Shown here: positions 61,323 through 64,000 of the stretch, one piece after another
How positions within the stretch are numbered: the stretch's first letter is position 1
Layout: each line of letters opens with the position of its first letter
Source of the DNA: an uncultured Spirochaetaceae bacterium
GTDB lineage: Bacteria; Spirochaetota; Spirochaetia; Treponematales; Treponemataceae
DNA length: 64,000 nucleotides
Reading direction: 5' to 3'
NCBI GenBank assembly: GCA_902789325.1
Contig: CADANN010000012.1
Coordinates: forward strand, 1-64,000
The notes under the pieces: generated by a model
Database searches by the model: none
Told to the model about the DNA's origin: nothing
What the model saw: the letters and a program-made list of their open reading frames with translations, nothing else
Position numbers and translations under genes: made by a program

Positions 61323-61763
61323 TTATTTTGAAAGACCTGTTGAACCAAAGCCACCTGCTCCACGCTCTGTTTCACTAAGACTGTCTGTTATAGTAAACGA
61401 CGCCTGGATAACCGGAGCAATTACCATTTGAGCAATACGGTCACCTCTATTGATGGTAAAATCAGCAGTTCCAAGATTTATAAGAATTACTTTGATTTCA
61501 CCACGATAGTCGCTGTCTATAGTACCCGGTGTATTAAGAACAGTTACACCATTTTTTGCAGCAAGCCCAGAACGTGGACGAACCTGAACCTCATAGCCCT
61601 CTGGAATCTCAAAAAAGAGTCCAGTTGGAACCATAGCAGAACGGCCGGCAGGAATTGTGAGCGGCGCATCCAAAAGTGCACAAAGATCAGCACCAGCTGC
61701 GCCGCTTGTTTTATATTCAGGAATTACGGCCCCTTTCGAGGCCACACATTTAATATTTACCAT
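61323..61763 (-). CDS. dut: dUTP diphosphatase
   Basis: The trimeric dUTPase motifs are complete in 146 residues: [40 protein letters not shown] (motifs II-III), [12 protein letters not shown], and the C-terminal [11 protein letters not shown]. The enzyme hydrolyses dUTP to dUMP, limiting uracil in DNA. It follows the small membrane protein gene by 2 nt and precedes lptF by 25 nt. Confidence 0.96.
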   Translation of the reverse strand: MVNIKCVASKGAVIPEYKTSGAAGADLCALLDAPLTIPAGRSAMVPTGLFFEIPEGYEVQVRPRSGLAAKNGVTVLNTPGTIDSDYRGEIKVILINLGTADFTINRGDRIAQMVIAPVIQASFTITDSLSETERGAGGFGSTGLSK

Positions 61764-61765
61764 AA

Positions 61766-62185
61766 TTAACGAATAGAAAGAAGTCCACCAATAATCAGCA
61801 AATCTTTTGCCACATTCAAAATCCAGAACATAGCATTTCCATCAAGTTTGTTTACGCCAAAAGAACGGCTGAAAACATCTGCAACTACGGCAATTATTAC
61901 CCAGATTACAGTAAGAATAATCATTACTGTATTATCCCAACTTCCGAGATCTCGGAAGATTGTAATTGCGATACAGATTCCACCGATTAAAAGAAGAACT
62001 GCAACGAAGATTGCAACAATTTTAGCAAGGTCGCCGCTGAAGATTTCATAAATTGCAGCACCAGCTTCGCTTGATTTAATAGATCCGCCTACTCCGAGCA
62101 TACAGAGCCCGGTAATAATGAAATATGCTGCAAGCGCAATTCTCAACAAGAGTGCGCCGAGCCCACGATTTGATGTTTTTGCCAT
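61766..62185 (-). CDS. Small four-helix membrane protein
   Basis: The protein (139 residues from the ATG at 62185) has four predicted transmembrane helices ([72 protein letters not shown]). No family is recognised; the layout resembles DoxX-like proteins, but the signature is absent. GGAGG 8 nt before this ATG decides the start; an ATG at 62248 would give an odd basic extension through the palindrome. It is first in the dut-lpt-tgt operon. Confidence 0.75.
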   Translation of the reverse strand: MAKTSNRGLGALLLRIALAAYFIITGLCMLGVGGSIKSSEAGAAIYEIFSGDLAKIVAIFVAVLLLIGGICIAITIFRDLGSWDNTVMIILTVIWVIIAVVADVFSRSFGVNKLDGNAMFWILNVAKDLLIIGGLLSIR

Positions 62186-62211
62186 ACAAAACCTCCTAAT
62201 AAAATAAAAAA

Positions 62212-62300
62212 AAGTTCTGAGGCTCCCGCGGAAAAAGATAGCCCCCAACGGGATGATGTTGTGGTCTATCTTTTTCCGCTCCGCATCAGAACTTTTTCCT
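62212..62300. terminator. Long palindrome, likely pnp terminator
   Basis: GTTCTGA and GCGGAAAAAGATAG on the left pair with CTATCTTTTTCCGC and TCAGAAC on the right, with A-tracts and T-tracts outside, giving a stem of over 20 bp in two blocks and a loop of about 25 nt. It lies just downstream of pnp on the minus strand and upstream of the membrane protein gene. Length and symmetry also fit a miniature repeat element. Confidence 0.75.
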
Positions 62301-62308
62301 TGTTCTAT

Positions 62309-64000
62309 TTATTTTTGCTCATCTAAAGCATCAATATAAGAAAGGTTCAGGCGACCCTGCTTATCTACTTCGAGGAGTTTAACAGGAATTACCTGGCCTT
62401 CTGTAAGAACGTCTGTTACCTTGTTTACACGCTGTTTAGAGAGCTTTGAAATGTGGCAGAGACCTTCTTTTCCAGGAAGGATTTCTACGAATGCACCAAA
62501 GTCCATAATGCGCTTTACAGTTCCCTGATAGATTGTTCCAACCTCTGGATCTTCTGTAATGCCCTTAACAGCCTTCTTAGCAGCCTCAGCATTCAAGCCG
62601 TTCTTAGAGTAGATTGTTACAGTTCCGTCGTCTTCAGTATTAATTGTTACATCATACTGAGCGCAGAGAGCCTTAACATTCTTTCCACCAGGTCCAATGA
62701 GGGCGCCAATCTTGTCTACAGGAATCTTCATAGTGAGAATCTGTGGAGCGTTCTTAGCAAGTGGAGCCGGCTTGTCGATGCACTTCTCCATGATTGAAAG
62801 AATGTGGAGACGACCCTGACGAGCCTGTTCCATAGCCTTCTTCATGATTTCAGTTGTTACACCGGCAATCTTAATATCCATCTGGAAACCGGTAATACCG
62901 TCTTTTGTTCCGGCTACCTTAAAGTCCATATCACCAAGGTGGTCTTCTTCACCAAGGATATCGCTCAAAATCTTATAGCGGCCATAAGGATTGTCTCCCT
63001 CTGGTTCTGTGATAAGACCCATAGCAATACCTGCTACCATCTTCTTCATTGGAACGCCGGCAGCGAGCATACAAAGTGTACCACCACAAGTAGAAGCCTG
63101 TGATGAAGAACCGTTAGATTCCATGATTTCAGAAACTACGCGGATTGTGTATGGGAACTCTTCGCGGCTTGGAACCATTGCAGCAAGTGAGCGGCGAGCG
63201 AGGTTACCGTGACCAATTTCGCGGCGGCCTGTTGTAAGCTTACCAGTTTCACCAACTGAGTATGGTGGGAAGTTATAGTGAAGGATGAAGTGCTCTGAGC
63301 GGTCTCCATCGATATCATCATAAGACTGTTCGTCCATTGCAGTACCAAGAGTACATACAGCGAGCGACTGAGTTTCACCACGAGTGAAGAGAGCTGATCC
63401 GTGTGGAGTTGGCAATACGTTTACTTCACAAGTGATTGGGCGGATTTCGTCAACCTTACGTCCGTCAACACGAACTCCATCGTCGAGAATTGACTTGCGG
63501 AGAAGTTTGTATTGAATGTCGTCCATCAAAGTACAGAAAAGCTTTGCCTGAATTGGGTCAGAAAGCTGTTCAGCATATTTTGCAGCGAGGTCTCTCTGAA
63601 CCTGAGAAATTGCCTTACCGCGTTCAATCTTGCTGCCCTTGAAGCATGCTTCTTTAAGAAGAGGAGTTGCTTCAGCTTCGATAGCTTCAGCGTTATCAAG
63701 AGTTACGTCGAGAGGGTTCAAAGGAAGCTTTTCCTTTCCAGCCTTCTTAACGAGTTCTTCCTGAAGGAGACACATATCAGTAATGAACTTCTGAGCGCGT
63801 TCCAAAGCTCCAAGCATAAGCTCTTCAGAAACTTCGTTAGCACCACCTTCTACCATTGTAAAGCCGTCTTTAGTTCCGGCAACAACGATTTCAAGTTCAC
63901 CCTTTTCAATCTGTTCGAATGTAGGGTTGATAATGTATTCGCCATTAAGATATCCAACACGACAAGCAGCAACTGGTCCGTGGAATGGAATATCAGAAAT
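62309..64000 (-). CDS. pnp: Polyribonucleotide nucleotidyltransferase (PNPase), 5' end outside window
   Basis: PNPase degrades RNA 3' to 5' using phosphate. The frame runs off the right edge, so about 564 of about 700 residues are seen. The first visible part belongs to the first RNase PH-like domain (GPVAACRVGYLNGEYIINPT, EIVVAGTKDGFTMVEGGANE); then come the alpha-helical linker, the second RNase PH domain (GVRVDGRKVDEIRPI, LFTRGETQSLAVCTLGT, DKIGALIGPGGKNVKAL of the KH domain) and the S1 domain (GTVKRIMDFGAFVEILPGKEGLCHISKL). A strong palindrome after the stop is the probable terminator. Confidence 0.96.
   Translation of the reverse strand: MSDIPFHGPVAACRVGYLNGEYIINPTFEQIEKGELEIVVAGTKDGFTMVEGGANEVSEELMLGALERAQKFITDMCLLQEELVKKAGKEKLPLNPLDVTLDNAEAIEAEATPLLKEACFKGSKIERGKAISQVQRDLAAKYAEQLSDPIQAKLFCTLMDDIQYKLLRKSILDDGVRVDGRKVDEIRPITCEVNVLPTPHGSALFTRGETQSLAVCTLGTAMDEQSYDDIDGDRSEHFILHYNFPPYSVGETGKLTTGRREIGHGNLARRSLAAMVPSREEFPYTIRVVSEIMESNGSSSQASTCGGTLCMLAAGVPMKKMVAGIAMGLITEPEGDNPYGRYKILSDILGEEDHLGDMDFKVAGTKDGITGFQMDIKIAGVTTEIMKKAMEQARQGRLHILSIMEKCIDKPAPLAKNAPQILTMKIPVDKIGALIGPGGKNVKALCAQYDVTINTEDDGTVTIYSKNGLNAEAAKKAVKGITEDPEVGTIYQGTVKRIMDFGAFVEILPGKEGLCHISKLSKQRVNKVTDVLTEGQVIPVKLLEVDKQGRLNLSYIDALDEQK

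Overview
The window looks like chromosome of a host-associated treponeme-like spirochaete (inference). The evidence is a moderately AT-rich genome, the neighbourhood infC-rpmI-rplT-coiled coil-zapA, a spirochaetal PUR-domain protein, an mcsA-mcsB-clpC cluster without ctsR, an LptD homologue, LptF/LptG, a full lolCDE set, and many lipoproteins with the short Cys lipobox typical of the group. Most of the sequence is densely packed housekeeping DNA with overlapping genes. No tRNA, rRNA, insertion sequence or CRISPR locus was recognised.

Layout: 1-218 is the start of a minus-strand gene divergent from the infC operon (343-2726: infC, rpmI, rplT, a coiled-coil protein, zapA, yaiI-like). A minus block follows (2723-6068: GAF/HD-GYP protein, NSUN-type RNA methyltransferase, GH3 lipoprotein), then a plus block (SDR, pncB) and a minus TtcA-like gene. 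Accessory region 1 (9309-12979) holds an array of palindromes, a PD-(D/E)XK-like gene, and two convergent paralogous lipoprotein genes flanked by about 120-bp inverted repeats. After a PUR-domain gene and a MATE transporter comes a run of 16 tightly packed minus genes (31981 down to 14813): prfB with its programmed frameshift, a PEGA-like membrane protein, ftsY, a lipoprotein, lolC-lolD-lolE, mcsA-mcsB-clpC, an ABC uptake pair, a phosphoribosyltransferase, a beta-helix protein and rnhB. The phoH-pgpH-ybeY-CBS-TPR operon (39074 to 32994), uvrA-lptD and guaB follow. Accessory region 2 (47021-49600) repeats the theme of region 1: a strictly periodic palindrome array, a second PD-(D/E)XK-like paralogue and a lipoprotein. 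Then come purA behind a long structured leader, a CapA-like lipoprotein, a DEAH helicase, a minus operon (62185 to 55047: small membrane protein, dut, lptF, lptG, tgt, HEAT-repeat protein, SpoIIE-type phosphatase) and the 3' part of pnp.

The most novel-looking signal is the pair of PD-(D/E)XK-like genes (9964-10779 and 47654-48505). Each is directly preceded by its own array of roughly 36-bp inverted repeats. The arms are conserved within a locus but differ between loci, which suggests a protein that recognises its own palindromes, loosely like REP/RAYT systems but with a nuclease-fold protein. Other points worth checking are a 25-residue internal gap in IF3, a recurring promoter-to-ATG spacing of 7-9 nt without a ribosome binding site (leaderless mRNAs), a switch-like purA leader, a possibly phase-variable lipoprotein inversion, an McsB lacking its phosphoarginine loop, and a probable frameshift at the start of the SpoIIE-type phosphatase.
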